Positions 15,627-25,029 of a stretch of 38,029 nt of DNA are shown one piece after another. Source of the stretch: Bacteroidales bacterium (GTDB lineage: Bacteria; Bacteroidota; Bacteroidia; Bacteroidales; Muribaculaceae); NCBI GenBank assembly GCA_015061055.1, contig SUXH01000024.1:1-38029 (forward strand), read 5' to 3'. Both the position numbers and the translations under genes were made by a program. The notes below the pieces were generated by a model that had not been told where the DNA came from, searched no databases, and saw only the letters and a program-made list of their open reading frames with translations. The first letter of the stretch is position 1, and each line of letters starts with the position of its first letter.

Positions 15627-17282
15627 ATGCTCGAACGATACCTTGATAAGACCGAATTTGAAAACTATGATGATTTTCTTGCTAACTTTAACATAAAAGT
15701 TCCTGAGAATTTCAACTTTGGCTATGATATTGTAGATGAATGGGCGCGTGTAGCTCCTGATAAGAAAGCTTTATTGTGGACCAATGACCAAGGCATAGAG
15801 ATACAATTCACTTTTGCCGACATTAAACGAGAAAGCGACAAAGCTGCAAGTTTCTTTACTCAGCTTGGAGTAAAGCGTGGCGATATGGTAATGCTTATCT
15901 TGAAACGCCGTTATCAATTTTGGATTGCTATTACAGCTTTGCACAAGATAGGTGCTACGGTGATTCCTGCTACTCATTTGCTTACCGAGAAGGATATAAT
16001 ATATCGAGCTAAAGCTGCCGATATAAAAGCAATTGTGGCTGTGGGTGACGAAGAAGTGTTGACACATATTGAGAAGGCTCGTCCCAATTGTCCGTCGGTA
16101 GTGAATTATATTTCGATAGGTCCTTCAATTCCTGAAGGATGGGACGATTTCAATCGAGGGATTGAGGAAGCTCCTGCATTTGTGCGTCCTGAACTTGCCA
16201 ATACCAACGATGATATCTCGATAATGTATTTCACATCGGGGACTACAGGTGAACCCAAAATGGTAGCTCACGATTTTACTTATCCTCTTGGACACATTAT
16301 TACGGCTAAATATTGGCATAATCTTACCCAAGACAGTCTTCACCTTACACTTGCCGATACCGGTTGGGGTAAAGCGGTATGGGGAAAGTATTATGGGCAA
16401 TGGATTGTAGGTGCAAATGTATTTGTATACGATTACGAGAAATTCACGCCTGCCGATTTGCTTGTGATTTTTGAGAAATATCGCATCACATCATTCTGTG
16501 CGCCACCCACAGTGTTCCGTTTCTTGATACGTGAAGATATAAAGAAATACGACCTTTCGGCTTTGAAATACTGTACGATTGCCGGCGAAGCACTCAACCC
16601 GAGTGTTTACGAAAAATGGAAGGAACTCACCGGCATAAAAATGTTTGAAGCATTCGGACAAACCGAAACCACCATAACCATAGGAACTTATCCTATGGTA
16701 GAGCCACGTCCGGGGTCAATGGGAAAGAAGGGTCCTGTGTATGATATTAATTTGATGAAGTCCGATGGCACTTGGGCTGAAGATGGTGAACAAGGAGAAA
16801 TAGTGGTGTGTACGCATAGAAAGCGTCCGGTAGGATTATTCAAGGAGTACTATCGCGATCCCGAACTTACTAAGGAGGCTTATGATAATAACATTTATCA
16901 CACAGGTGATGTTGCTTGGCGTGATGAAGATGGATACTATTGGTTCATAGGACGTAAAGATGATGTCATAAAATCATCGGGCTACCGCATAGGACCATTT
17001 GAGGTGGAAAGTGCGTTGATGACGCATCCGGCGGTGGTTGAATGTGCTATTACCGGTGTTCCCGATGAAATACGTGGCCAGGTGGTAAAGGCTACAATCG
17101 TGCTTAGTGGAGAGTATAAGGACAAAGCGGGAGATGCTCTTATTGCAGAGATACAAGATCACGTTAAGCGCACGACAGCTCCTTACAAGTATCCTCGTAT
17201 TATCGAATTTGTAGATGAATTACCCAAAACGATTAGTGGAAAAATACGTCGTGTAGAAATCAGACAAAAGAACAATCAATAG
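15627..17282 (+). CDS. AMP-forming acyl-CoA synthetase (ANL superfamily)
   Basis: Activates a carboxylic acid to acyl-AMP and then a thioester with CoA. The ANL motifs are all present: P-loop-like MYFTSGTTGEPKM, FEAFGQTETT, YHTGDVAWRDEDGYYWFIGR with the RKDDVIKSSGYRIGPFEVE hinge, and PKTISGKIRR with the catalytic Lys near the C-terminus. Length 551 fits the medium-chain/acetyl-CoA-synthetase-like branch. The chain length of the substrate cannot be told from motifs. It is co-transcribed with the cupin-XRE regulator and ends in a clear terminator. Confidence 0.88.
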   Translation: MLERYLDKTEFENYDDFLANFNIKVPENFNFGYDIVDEWARVAPDKKALLWTNDQGIEIQFTFADIKRESDKAASFFTQLGVKRGDMVMLILKRRYQFWIAITALHKIGATVIPATHLLTEKDIIYRAKAADIKAIVAVGDEEVLTHIEKARPNCPSVVNYISIGPSIPEGWDDFNRGIEEAPAFVRPELANTNDDISIMYFTSGTTGEPKMVAHDFTYPLGHIITAKYWHNLTQDSLHLTLADTGWGKAVWGKYYGQWIVGANVFVYDYEKFTPADLLVIFEKYRITSFCAPPTVFRFLIREDIKKYDLSALKYCTIAGEALNPSVYEKWKELTGIKMFEAFGQTETTITIGTYPMVEPRPGSMGKKGPVYDINLMKSDGTWAEDGEQGEIVVCTHRKRPVGLFKEYYRDPELTKEAYDNNIYHTGDVAWRDEDGYYWFIGRKDDVIKSSGYRIGPFEVESALMTHPAVVECAITGVPDEIRGQVVKATIVLSGEYKDKAGDALIAEIQDHVKRTTAPYKYPRIIEFVDELPKTISGKIRRVEIRQKNNQ

Positions 17283-17305
17283 CATTTCGATTAATGATAA
17301 CAATA

Positions 17306-17336
17306 AAAACTGAGCCAAAATGTTTGACTCAGTTTT
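17306..17336. terminator. Bidirectional terminator after the acyl-CoA synthetase
   Basis: AAAACTGAG / CTCAGTTTT outer stem with an inner CAAA/TTTG pairing, followed by further T on the right and preceded by A on the left. It lies between the convergent stops at 17282 and 17398. Confidence 0.8.
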
Positions 17337-17397
17337 TTCATTATAAGGAGCTACTATAATAGTGTTAAATGATTGTGTAGCTTTATACTCTTCCACG

Positions 17398-18786
17398 TTA
17401 TACGATTTCGGGAGGAGTGGATGGAATGTGTGTGCTTTTGATGCGCCATTCTTTAGGATAAAGGTTGTTGGCACGATTACCGAGGTTTTTTACCCAGCCA
17501 AGTGTCATTCCATTGTATTTTATCAGCACAAATCCTCGAGGAGCATCTATGGTTATGGTTTCGCCACGAAGATAGGCTATTGCTGTGGGATAATCTACTT
17601 CGCAAGCAGAAAACGTCGTTTCGTTGATGCAGGTGTTGAGGGCGAGCGAGTGTGCGGGAATTAAATCTTTCCCTTTGGTGGTGGCAATCTCGCAACCACA
17701 GTAAATCACACGAAGATTTTCACGTAATATGGCTATCTCGTCGGCATAATCTGTAGGAATTGAGTTAATTGTATCGCCCGATGTTACTAATTGTGTTGTG
17801 CGAGGGTTGGATATCCATTCTTTCACTTCTTTTGGCACTTGTGTAGGTGTATCTTTTTTGTTTTTCTTATTCTTTGAAATGTGTATACTTTGGCGTGGCT
17901 CATCATTGGGTTTCCTTACAACGGCAAGGAACAGACCTTCGCCACGTGTGCGGTGAGGGAAGAAGTGATATCCATTAATAGGTGACCCTATGGCTGTGTG
18001 AATGTTCCATTCGGCAGGCGGGTTGAGGTCGATACTTTCGGCACCAAGTTCATTTACGAGATATTCAATAATGTCTTCGTTTTCGGGACGATTGAACGTA
18101 CAAGTGCTGTAAATAAACAATCCACCCGGGCGTAATGCTTGCCAAGCGTTGTCGACGATTTCTCGTTGTCGATCGGCACATTCTTTTACAAGTGCAGGAG
18201 TCCATTGAGCCACAGCTTCCTCGTCTTTACGCATCATTCCTTCGCCACTGCAAGGTACATCGGCTGCAATAATATCAAAAAAATGCGTAAGTGCAGAATA
18301 TGCGGCAGAGTCGTTGCAAGTTACCACGCAATTAGGATTTCCCCACTTGATTATGTTTTCTTTGAGAATTTGTGCGCGGTTGCTCATAATCTCGTTGGCT
18401 ACGATGAGTGAGCCATTAGGGAGCGCATCGATAGCAGTTGTGGTTTTACCGCCCGGAGCGGCGCATAAGTCGAGATAGCGCACTGGCGAGTCTTTGCTCA
18501 CAAGTCGGTCGATGGTATAGGCAAGAAACATTGATGATGCGTCCTGAACATAGTAACAACCTGCATGAAGAGCAGGGTCGAACGTGAATTGTGGTCTCTC
18601 GTCGAGATAATATCCTCGCTTACACCAAGGCACAAGGTTTTCGACGGGTGTTTTGTTGCATTTTACTGAGTTGATGCGAACTGATACCGACGGATCGCTC
18701 TCGCCAAGCGAATTAATCAGCGCAGTAGCTTCGTTCTCTGGTAAAAGCCTATGTATCTGCTCTATGAATAATTCAGGAAGTGCCAT
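17398..18786 (-). CDS. RsmB/RsmF-family rRNA (cytosine-C5) methyltransferase
   Basis: A NOL1/NOP2/Sun-family SAM-dependent m5C methyltransferase. The SAM site is LDLCAAPGGKT (about 106-116). The two family cysteines are visible: C179 in ADVPCSGEGMMRKDEE and C229 in STCTFNRPENE. The first lies in the motif-IV PC pair and the second in the motif-VI TC pair. An N-terminal family domain (1-100) and a C-terminal PUA-like/RsmF-like part (from about 340) complete the 462 residues, close to E. coli RsmF in layout. The target is probably 16S rRNA; the exact cytosine cannot be read. It lies 43 bases downstream of the glycosidase gene and may share its transcript. Confidence 0.9.
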   Translation of the reverse strand: MALPELFIEQIHRLLPENEATALINSLGESDPSVSVRINSVKCNKTPVENLVPWCKRGYYLDERPQFTFDPALHAGCYYVQDASSMFLAYTIDRLVSKDSPVRYLDLCAAPGGKTTTAIDALPNGSLIVANEIMSNRAQILKENIIKWGNPNCVVTCNDSAAYSALTHFFDIIAADVPCSGEGMMRKDEEAVAQWTPALVKECADRQREIVDNAWQALRPGGLFIYSTCTFNRPENEDIIEYLVNELGAESIDLNPPAEWNIHTAIGSPINGYHFFPHRTRGEGLFLAVVRKPNDEPRQSIHISKNKKNKKDTPTQVPKEVKEWISNPRTTQLVTSGDTINSIPTDYADEIAILRENLRVIYCGCEIATTKGKDLIPAHSLALNTCINETTFSACEVDYPTAIAYLRGETITIDAPRGFVLIKYNGMTLGWVKNLGNRANNLYPKEWRIKSTHIPSTPPEIV

Positions 18787-18829
18787 AAATGTGTTTATGC
18801 AATTTCTTAATAATAGAGTGAAGTATGTA

Positions 18830-20263
18830 TTATTTATTTACGGTGATTTTCATTGTGGTTGTCAGATTGTCGAGGCGTGCAGTGAGAGTGTGGACTCCTT
18901 TGTTGCCTGCCACTTGAAGTGTAGTACCTTTTTGTATAATCTTGCCTAATTGTCGAGGACAAGATAATTTCACGTTTTTTACGTCTGTACTGACAATTAT
19001 TCCGTATTTGTTGTAACCATAAATAACGGGAGTGTAAGTGTCTTTCTCGTTGAGGTTTTTTCGGAATTCGGCAAATGCTATAGATGTAATCTCATTATCG
19101 ACAGGAACTTTTGCTACGGCAAATAATCCGTTGGCAACGGTGCGTTCTTTGCCGTCGCTTGGAACATTACAGATTCCCAGTGAGCGCACATAAAGTTCGC
19201 TTGAACCACCGCCATCGAGGTTTATTGCATCGTCGCAACCCACATATCTCATAATGTCGGCAAGTACCTTTGAGGTGCATCCTTCGGAGTCCTTAGAACG
19301 TCCATCAACGATTAGAATTATAAGTTTGGTTCTGTCCTTATCGTTGCCCACAGCGGTACGAGGGTGTAATCCGTTGAGATGTCGAAGAATGTCGACAGGG
19401 TCGGTAGTTTTTCCATTGCTAAGAATCACAGGATAGCCGCTTACCACATTTGTTGGGATAATGTTTTGTCCTTTGCTTGTGCTGATTGTGGTTGCTATTT
19501 CAATAGTATCTCCTTTCTTAAGAGCTGCAACGAAGTCTTTATCGCTGCCGGTACCGGAAAGTACATATCCATTGGCAGGAATTGGTGTGCTGCTTGATGA
19601 ATTAACCGAAGTAACAGCCAACTTCACTGATTTACCTACAGATATTGAAGAACCAATAGGTACAAGTACCACTTCTGCCGTATTTTTTGTGTTATCGGTC
19701 ACACTTCCATATCGAGGTGTATAAAGATTAAGACTATTTTCGGTAGCTACTTTATTTACGCCCGAAATCATAGCTACATTCTCGCCTGCAATAACAGTAG
19801 AATTAATGCTTAAACAATCCATAATAGGTAGTCGGTCGGGACCGATAGCCCATTGGGTTCGATCGCTATTGTCGACATAAACCAATTCGCCATTGGAGAT
19901 TTGAGAACCGATAGAGTTACCACGTCTCATATTGAAAAAGTCGGCGTTTACACCGAGAAAGTATTGTATAGAGTCGTTGTCGTGGTTGAGTGCCATTGCC
20001 GACACCTCTTCTCGAGCATAAATAATGTCCTTTGCCTTAAGAACTTCCATCTCAATAAGAGGGTTGGTTAGGTCGGTTGTTGTGTAAAATATATTAAGGT
20101 TTTGAGTGCCGGTGAGGCGCAGGGAGGTTAATGTAGTTCCCGGACCGACATTAATATGGTTAAGGGTGTCTACTGTGTAAGGTTTTCCTTGCAGTGTCCA
20201 TTCGGTAGCAGAAACCGAGAAAGTCATTAAGACTGAAATAATGTGTAAAGCAATACGTTTCAT
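18830..20263 (-). CDS. Secreted phosphodiester glycosidase (NAGPA-like) family protein
   Basis: The signal peptide ends around SVSA (residue 19). The PF09992-type core is recognised by GVNADFFNMRRGNSIGSQIS, HPRTAVGNDKD, LIILIVDGRSKDSEGCTSKV, INLDGGGSSELYV and ERTVANGLFAV. The mammalian relative uncovers N-acetylglucosamine-1-phosphodiester; bacterial members are thought to act on phosphodiester-linked sugars in envelope polymers, and the natural substrate here is unknown. A beta-sandwich of about 85 residues follows the core (from about 390). It ends 43 bases before the methyltransferase start. Localisation outside the cytoplasm follows from the signal peptide. Confidence 0.85.
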   Translation of the reverse strand: MKRIALHIISVLMTFSVSATEWTLQGKPYTVDTLNHINVGPGTTLTSLRLTGTQNLNIFYTTTDLTNPLIEMEVLKAKDIIYAREEVSAMALNHDNDSIQYFLGVNADFFNMRRGNSIGSQISNGELVYVDNSDRTQWAIGPDRLPIMDCLSINSTVIAGENVAMISGVNKVATENSLNLYTPRYGSVTDNTKNTAEVVLVPIGSSISVGKSVKLAVTSVNSSSSTPIPANGYVLSGTGSDKDFVAALKKGDTIEIATTISTSKGQNIIPTNVVSGYPVILSNGKTTDPVDILRHLNGLHPRTAVGNDKDRTKLIILIVDGRSKDSEGCTSKVLADIMRYVGCDDAINLDGGGSSELYVRSLGICNVPSDGKERTVANGLFAVAKVPVDNEITSIAFAEFRKNLNEKDTYTPVIYGYNKYGIIVSTDVKNVKLSCPRQLGKIIQKGTTLQVAGNKGVHTLTARLDNLTTTMKITVNK

Positions 20264-20340
20264 AATATAATGGCGTTAGTTTTTGTTCTGAATGTAAAAT
20301 TAGCGAAAAAAATCAAATTCAGATGAGATATTGACAAAAA

Positions 20341-20372
20341 GTTGCAATATTAGTAGAATCATTGTAATTTTG
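20341..20372 (+). promoter_or_regulatory. Promoter of the methyltransferase / MBL / mtgA operon
   Basis: GTTG (20341-20344), a 20-base spacer, then TAATTTTG (20365-20372) matching TAnnTTTG. The ATG at 20418 is 45 bases downstream. This lies in the divergent gap 20264-20417. Confidence 0.7.
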
Positions 20373-20417
20373 TGATAAATTAGGATAACAAGGTGTTTTA
20401 ATAAGATAAAGTAGGAT

Positions 20418-21125
20418 ATGTTAGAGTCTGCATTATATTTGATACCCGTTCCATTGAGTGAAGGAGAACTCGATGTGGTGTTGCCGGCTCGAAATATAGA
20501 GATTGTGCGTGAGATAAAGCATTTTATTGTAGAGAATGTGCGTACAGCTCGAAGATTCCTAAAAAAATGCGACCGCAATATTGATATTGATTCGCTTACA
20601 TTCTATGAGTTGAATCGCCACACAAAGGCCGAAGATATTTCGGGGTTCCTTGCTCCGCTTGAACAAGGATATGCAATGGGTGTGGTGTCGGAGGCCGGAT
20701 GTCCTGCTATAGCCGACCCTGGAGCCGATGTGGTTGCAATAGCTCAACGTAAGTCGTTGCGAGTGATTCCTCTTGTGGGTCCTTCGAGTATCCTAATGTC
20801 GGTAATGGGTTCAGGTTTTAATGGGCAGAGTTTTGCGTTTTTAGGTTATCTCCCTATTGATGCAGGTGCAAGAGCCAAGAAATTCAAGGATATGGAGTAT
20901 AATATCCGTGTGAATCATCAAACTCAGGTGTTTATTGAAACTCCTTATCGAAACAACAAATTGATAGCTGAGATGTCGAAGACATTGCCTAAGCACTTGA
21001 AATTGTGTGTGGCAAGCGATATAACAGGCGAGCGAGAAAGTATTGTTACTCGTGGAGTGGCAGAGTGGGCTAAAGTGAAGTATGATTATGACAAAGTACC
21101 CACAATCTTCTTGCTATATAAATAG
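20418..21125 (+). CDS. Tetrapyrrole-methylase-fold SAM-dependent methyltransferase (RsmI-related)
   Basis: The fold is shown by LYLIPVPLSEGELDVVLP at the start, GVVSEAGCPAIADPGADVV (the RsmI-like DAGxPxxSDPG motif), VIPLVGPSSILMSVMGSGFN and FLGYLPID. RsmI 2'-O-methylates C1402 of 16S rRNA. This protein is shorter (235 against about 285 residues) and has EAGCPAIAD in place of DAGTPLISD, so it may be a side branch with another target. The stop and the next ATG abut (21125/21126), indicating translational coupling with the MBL protein. Confidence 0.78.
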   Translation: MLESALYLIPVPLSEGELDVVLPARNIEIVREIKHFIVENVRTARRFLKKCDRNIDIDSLTFYELNRHTKAEDISGFLAPLEQGYAMGVVSEAGCPAIADPGADVVAIAQRKSLRVIPLVGPSSILMSVMGSGFNGQSFAFLGYLPIDAGARAKKFKDMEYNIRVNHQTQVFIETPYRNNKLIAEMSKTLPKHLKLCVASDITGERESIVTRGVAEWAKVKYDYDKVPTIFLLYK

Positions 21126-22148
21126 ATGACTAAATACAAAAAGATAAAAACAACTGCGCAATACAACCTTTTTAATGCAGATGACAATGCAGAAAAAGAG
21201 ATTATTGGCGATTTTGAAGTGATTCTTCCCAAGAAGGAAGAAAAGAAATGTGAAACGAAAGTGACCGATGAGAGTGATGGATTCGGAGCAGTAGTGACTG
21301 CGCCCGAACATTCTCCATTGTATTTTATGAGTTTCGGCAGTGGCAGTAGCGGAAACTGTTCGTATGTGGGAACCGAGAACGGAGGTATACTTATCGATGC
21401 CGGTGTTGACCATGAGAACGTGTTTGAGGTGCTTCGTAAGAATGGTGTTACGCCTGATATGGTAAAAGGTGTGTGCCTCACTCACGACCATAGTGATCAT
21501 ATTCGTTATGCTTACGGAATAGCCCGTAAGTATAAGCATATACGCATTTATTGTACCAATCGTTCGCTTAATGGAATTTTGAAGCGTCATAGCGTGTCGC
21601 GTCGAATAAAGGATTATCATCAACCGATTTTTAAAGAAATTGAATTCAAATTGGGCGATTTGACCATAACTCCGTTTGAAGTGCCTCACGATGGATTGGA
21701 TAATGTGGGATTTTTTGTTGAGTATGGGGATAGTAAGTTCGTGGCAGCTACCGATCTTGGGAAAGTTACCGAGCGAGCACATCATTATATGTCGCAAGCC
21801 GATTTTCTAATGATAGAAGCTAATTATGACCTCGATATGCTCGAAAATGGAACTTATGCCGAACATCTCAAAAGTCGTATAAAATTACCGACAGGGCATC
21901 TTGATAACGAAGATACAGCACGTTTCATTGATGAAATATATACTAAGAAATTGCGTTACATTTTTTTGTGTCACTTGAGTAATGATAATAATACACCTGA
22001 GAAGGCTCTTGCAGCAGTGCGAGGTGTACTTGAGGCAAAAAATGTGAGTGTGGGCGATGCTATGGGAGCGCTTGAAGACTTCGATAAAGATGTTCAACTT
22101 ATGGCTTTGCCTCGTTATGATTGCTCTCCTTGGTTTGTGTTGAGATAA
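21126..22148 (+). CDS. WalJ/YycJ-like metallo-beta-lactamase-fold hydrolase with extended N-terminus
   Basis: The core begins near residue 69 with MSFGSGSSGNCSYVG, the usual start of YycJ/WalJ proteins, followed by the metal site LTHDHSDH (H120, H122, D124, H125) and later THxHxDH-fold elements PHDGLDNVGF and ATDLGKVT. Relatives are linked to DNA repair as nucleases; that is family knowledge. Residues 1-68 are an added, charged and probably disordered tail holding QYNLF at 12-16, which resembles a sliding-clamp-binding peptide. I kept the upstream start because it abuts the previous stop and the tail has a normal coding look. mtgA follows 11 bases later. Confidence 0.82.
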   Translation: MTKYKKIKTTAQYNLFNADDNAEKEIIGDFEVILPKKEEKKCETKVTDESDGFGAVVTAPEHSPLYFMSFGSGSSGNCSYVGTENGGILIDAGVDHENVFEVLRKNGVTPDMVKGVCLTHDHSDHIRYAYGIARKYKHIRIYCTNRSLNGILKRHSVSRRIKDYHQPIFKEIEFKLGDLTITPFEVPHDGLDNVGFFVEYGDSKFVAATDLGKVTERAHHYMSQADFLMIEANYDLDMLENGTYAEHLKSRIKLPTGHLDNEDTARFIDEIYTKKLRYIFLCHLSNDNNTPEKALAAVRGVLEAKNVSVGDAMGALEDFDKDVQLMALPRYDCSPWFVLR

Positions 22149-22159
22149 ATAGAGGTGTT

Positions 22160-22846
22160 ATGCGTTTCTTGTGGGATATAATCAAAAAGATACTTATTAT
22201 TTTTATTGGTTCGTCGGTGCTTGCTGTGGTAATGTATCGTTATATACCTGTATACATAACTCCACTGATGGTGATACGGGTGGTGGAACAGAAAAACGCA
22301 GGCAAACCGATGAAATTAAAACATAATTGGGTGCCGATCGACGAGATTTCGCAAAATATGGTGCAGGCTGTGGTAGCAAGCGAAGATAATTTGTTTCTTT
22401 CACACAATGGATTTGATTTCGAACAGATAGACAAGGCTATTGACGAGGCTAAGAGCGGTAGGCGCAATCGTGGTGCGAGCACCATTTCGCAGCAGACGGC
22501 AAAAAATGTGTTTCTGTGGAATGGAGGAGGATGGTTCCGCAAGGCTCTTGAGGCTTACTTTACTGTGTTGATAGAGGTATTGTGGGGTAAAGAGCGCATT
22601 ATGGAAATATATCTGAATTCTATAGAAATGGGTGATGGTATATATGGTGTTGAGGCTGTGGCGCAAGAAAATTTCGGGAAAAAGGCTGTTAAACTAACGA
22701 AACGAGATGCGGCATTAATAGCAGCTACACTGCCTAATCCGCTACGTTTCGACTCCTCGCATCCATCGGCATATATGCGAAAACGCCAAAAACAAATACT
22801 TTCCCTAATGGACAAAATCGCACTTGTAGAAATGGGCGCAAAATAA
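22160..22846 (+). CDS. mtgA: Monofunctional biosynthetic peptidoglycan transglycosylase
   Basis: Polymerises lipid II into glycan strands without a transpeptidase domain. One N-terminal TM helix is seen (IIKKILIIFIGSSVLAVVMY), then the GT51 signatures: VVASEDNLFLSHNGFD with catalytic Glu, GASTISQQTAKNVFLW, KERIMEIYLNSIEMGDGIYG and RDAALIAATLPNP. I start at ATG 22160, which has GAGGTG just upstream and gives 229 residues, the normal length. An ATG at 22121 lies inside the previous gene and would add an unrelated 13-residue leader. Confidence 0.92.
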   Translation: MRFLWDIIKKILIIFIGSSVLAVVMYRYIPVYITPLMVIRVVEQKNAGKPMKLKHNWVPIDEISQNMVQAVVASEDNLFLSHNGFDFEQIDKAIDEAKSGRRNRGASTISQQTAKNVFLWNGGGWFRKALEAYFTVLIEVLWGKERIMEIYLNSIEMGDGIYGVEAVAQENFGKKAVKLTKRDAALIAATLPNPLRFDSSHPSAYMRKRQKQILSLMDKIALVEMGAK

Positions 22847-22871
22847 ACCCCTAAAATTAAAATTATAACAT

Positions 22872-23969
22872 ATGGATAAAGATGAATTGCAATCAAGGGT
22901 TATTTCTTTTTTGCGTTTCCCTTTAATTGTTGGAGTTGTTTTTATACATGCAAAATTCTTCTCAGTTCCTATAAATGGGGTATATATTGATATAAACCAT
23001 TTTCCTTTAACGGAAAAAGCAATGTTTTTTCTCTCTAATAGCCTTTTTAGTATAAGTGTTCCTTTATTTTTTGCCATCTCCGGATTTTTATATTTCAAAG
23101 GTGTTGAGCAATTTAATTTTAAGATATATCGAAAAAAGACTTGTAATAGAATAAGAACATTAGTGATTCCTTATTTAATATGGAATACTGTTGTTATATT
23201 CTTTTTTTATATAGCCCATTTATTGTCACCTGAAATGATGTCTGGGTTGAATAAATCGGTTGTTGATTATACTTGGCAAGATTGGTTTTGGGCTTATTGG
23301 AATAAGGATAATATTAATGGATTTGAAGAATTAGGAACCCCAATAGCATTACAATTATGGTTTGTTAGGGATTTATTTATACTCTGTATATGTTCTCCAT
23401 TGATATACTTTTTAATAAAACGATTAGGTATAGTATTAATTCTTCTTATATTTCTAATTAATATCATAGAAGTTATACCAGATGTAACAGGTTTAAATAA
23501 ACAAGCTTGGTTGTTTTTTTCATTAGGTGCATATTTTAGTATACATAATCATTCTTTTTTATGTGGCTCAATCAAGTTAATCAAAGTATGTTTTATTATA
23601 TATTTATTTACTTTAATAACATATTTTGTAACAGAAGACCTCTTTAAAGATTTGTATTTGGGGTATTTAAATATATTATCTGGTGTGATTTTATTAGTAA
23701 ATATCGTCGCATGGGGTATTTCTACGCAAAAATGGTCACTCCCCCAAATCTTTGTTAATAGCAGTTTTTTTATATTTGCATATCATGCCATACCTTGTTT
23801 AGTATTGACACGATTATCTTTTAAATTATTTAATCCCGATAGTGATGTTGGCTTGTTATGTGTATACTTTGTCTGTCCAATAATAACTATATTATCAGGA
23901 TTGTTGTTTTATTATATTTTAAGAAAGTACTTACCTCGATTTACTGCAGTTATAACAGGAGGGCGATAA
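22872..23969 (+). CDS. Membrane acyltransferase (acyltransferase 3 family)
   Basis: A 365-residue protein with about ten hydrophobic helices. The start (SRVISFLRFPLIVGVVFIHA) matches the N-terminal R-x10-H pattern of acyltransferase-3 proteins, which O-acylate sugars of surface polysaccharides or other envelope molecules. ISGFLYF and LWFVRDLFIL are further family-like stretches. The acceptor is unknown. The gene is clearly more AT-rich than mtgA before it and the esterase after it, and there is no neighbouring polysaccharide cluster, so it may have been acquired. It meets the convergent esterase with only 4 bases between stops, and no terminator is visible. Confidence 0.83.
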   Translation: MDKDELQSRVISFLRFPLIVGVVFIHAKFFSVPINGVYIDINHFPLTEKAMFFLSNSLFSISVPLFFAISGFLYFKGVEQFNFKIYRKKTCNRIRTLVIPYLIWNTVVIFFFYIAHLLSPEMMSGLNKSVVDYTWQDWFWAYWNKDNINGFEELGTPIALQLWFVRDLFILCICSPLIYFLIKRLGIVLILLIFLINIIEVIPDVTGLNKQAWLFFSLGAYFSIHNHSFLCGSIKLIKVCFIIYLFTLITYFVTEDLFKDLYLGYLNILSGVILLVNIVAWGISTQKWSLPQIFVNSSFFIFAYHAIPCLVLTRLSFKLFNPDSDVGLLCVYFVCPIITILSGLLFYYILRKYLPRFTAVITGGR

Positions 23970-23973
23970 ACGC

Positions 23974-25008
23974 TTATCCTTTGTATTGGCTTTGAGCGAA
24001 GGCGAGAATGCGTTGTGCAACGTCGTGAGCCTCGGCTACTGAGGCATTACAGAAACTATGTTTCAATCGTTTGTAACGTACCATTTTTGCTTCTACTCCA
24101 CATTTGCGCAGTTCTACAAACATCTTTATTGATTGCTCGATTTTTACTGTGGTGTCGGCACCTCCGTGCATAATCAATGTGGGGCAACAATTTTTGTTTA
24201 CATAGTTTATGGGAGAAAATTCTTGGCACATCTGCATAACACGCTTTTTTTGAGTGTCAATATCAAAGCCTGTAACACATTTAAGTTGTCGGTTTCGTTT
24301 TGTGATAACTTTGCGCACACATAGTTTGGCAAAAGCTGTAATAAACGGATTTAACTCTGTGCGGAATAGTGTGTTGAGGTCAGTCGGTCCGTATGTGTCG
24401 ATAAGATAATTAACGTGTGCCGTTGTATTTTTTAAGTCAGCATTGCCAATATAGCAATTTTCATCGGTATATGCCGTCATCATAGCAAGTTGTCCTCCTG
24501 CCGAAGCTCCCCAAATACCAATGTTGTTGGCATCAAGTCCGTATTTTTCGCCATTAAGTCGTACCCATCTTACCGCATCCTTGCAGTCGGCTATTTGATG
24601 TTGAATATGGTTTATTTTTTTGTTGGCGAGGCGATAATCCACGCTCACTACAGCAAATCCGTTTTGGGTGAGAGTTTTTAATACATATTGTCGGAACGTT
24701 TTCTTGATATTATTCTTGCTTGCTTCTACCCATGAACCGCCATGGATAAAAATAAGTACAGGTGCAAGTTGAGCCCCTTTGTGTGTTGTTGAAGGTTTGT
24801 AAATGTCAAGGTGGAGGTTCACTCCGTCGACTGTTTTGTAAATAACATTCTTGAATGATGGATATGAGGGGCTAAGTTTTGGTAAAGAGCTGGCAGTTGA
24901 AGCATAGGCAGAACTTAGTTTTGATGAAGCAAAATAAATCACTGCCCCGGTACCAAGCCCTATAGCAATAAGCCATTTTTGACGTTGTGTTAAGTTGAAT
25001 TCAGCCAT
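23974..25008 (-). CDS. Membrane-anchored alpha/beta-hydrolase (esterase/lipase-like)
   Basis: An N-terminal hydrophobic segment (about 13-31) probably anchors the protein or exports it. The hydrolase core has the oxyanion motif FIHGGSW, the nucleophile elbow GIWGASAGGQLAMM (GxSxG), an Asp in MHGGADTTV and a His in LKHSFCN, giving a full Ser-Asp-His triad of the HSL/BD-FAE-like type. Substrate unknown; acetyl esters on glycans are common for such enzymes. It is the last gene of cmk-ispH-esterase, 21 bases after ispH. Confidence 0.82.
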   Translation of the reverse strand: MAEFNLTQRQKWLIAIGLGTGAVIYFASSKLSSAYASTASSLPKLSPSYPSFKNVIYKTVDGVNLHLDIYKPSTTHKGAQLAPVLIFIHGGSWVEASKNNIKKTFRQYVLKTLTQNGFAVVSVDYRLANKKINHIQHQIADCKDAVRWVRLNGEKYGLDANNIGIWGASAGGQLAMMTAYTDENCYIGNADLKNTTAHVNYLIDTYGPTDLNTLFRTELNPFITAFAKLCVRKVITKRNRQLKCVTGFDIDTQKKRVMQMCQEFSPINYVNKNCCPTLIMHGGADTTVKIEQSIKMFVELRKCGVEAKMVRYKRLKHSFCNASVAEAHDVAQRILAFAQSQYKG

Positions 25009-25029
25009 AATAATTATGTAGGTGTGATT

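Noticed and set aside
22121-22159. ATG at 22121 as the mtgA start
   Set aside because: It overlaps the MBL gene and adds residues not expected in the family; ATG 22160 has a ribosome site and gives the normal length.
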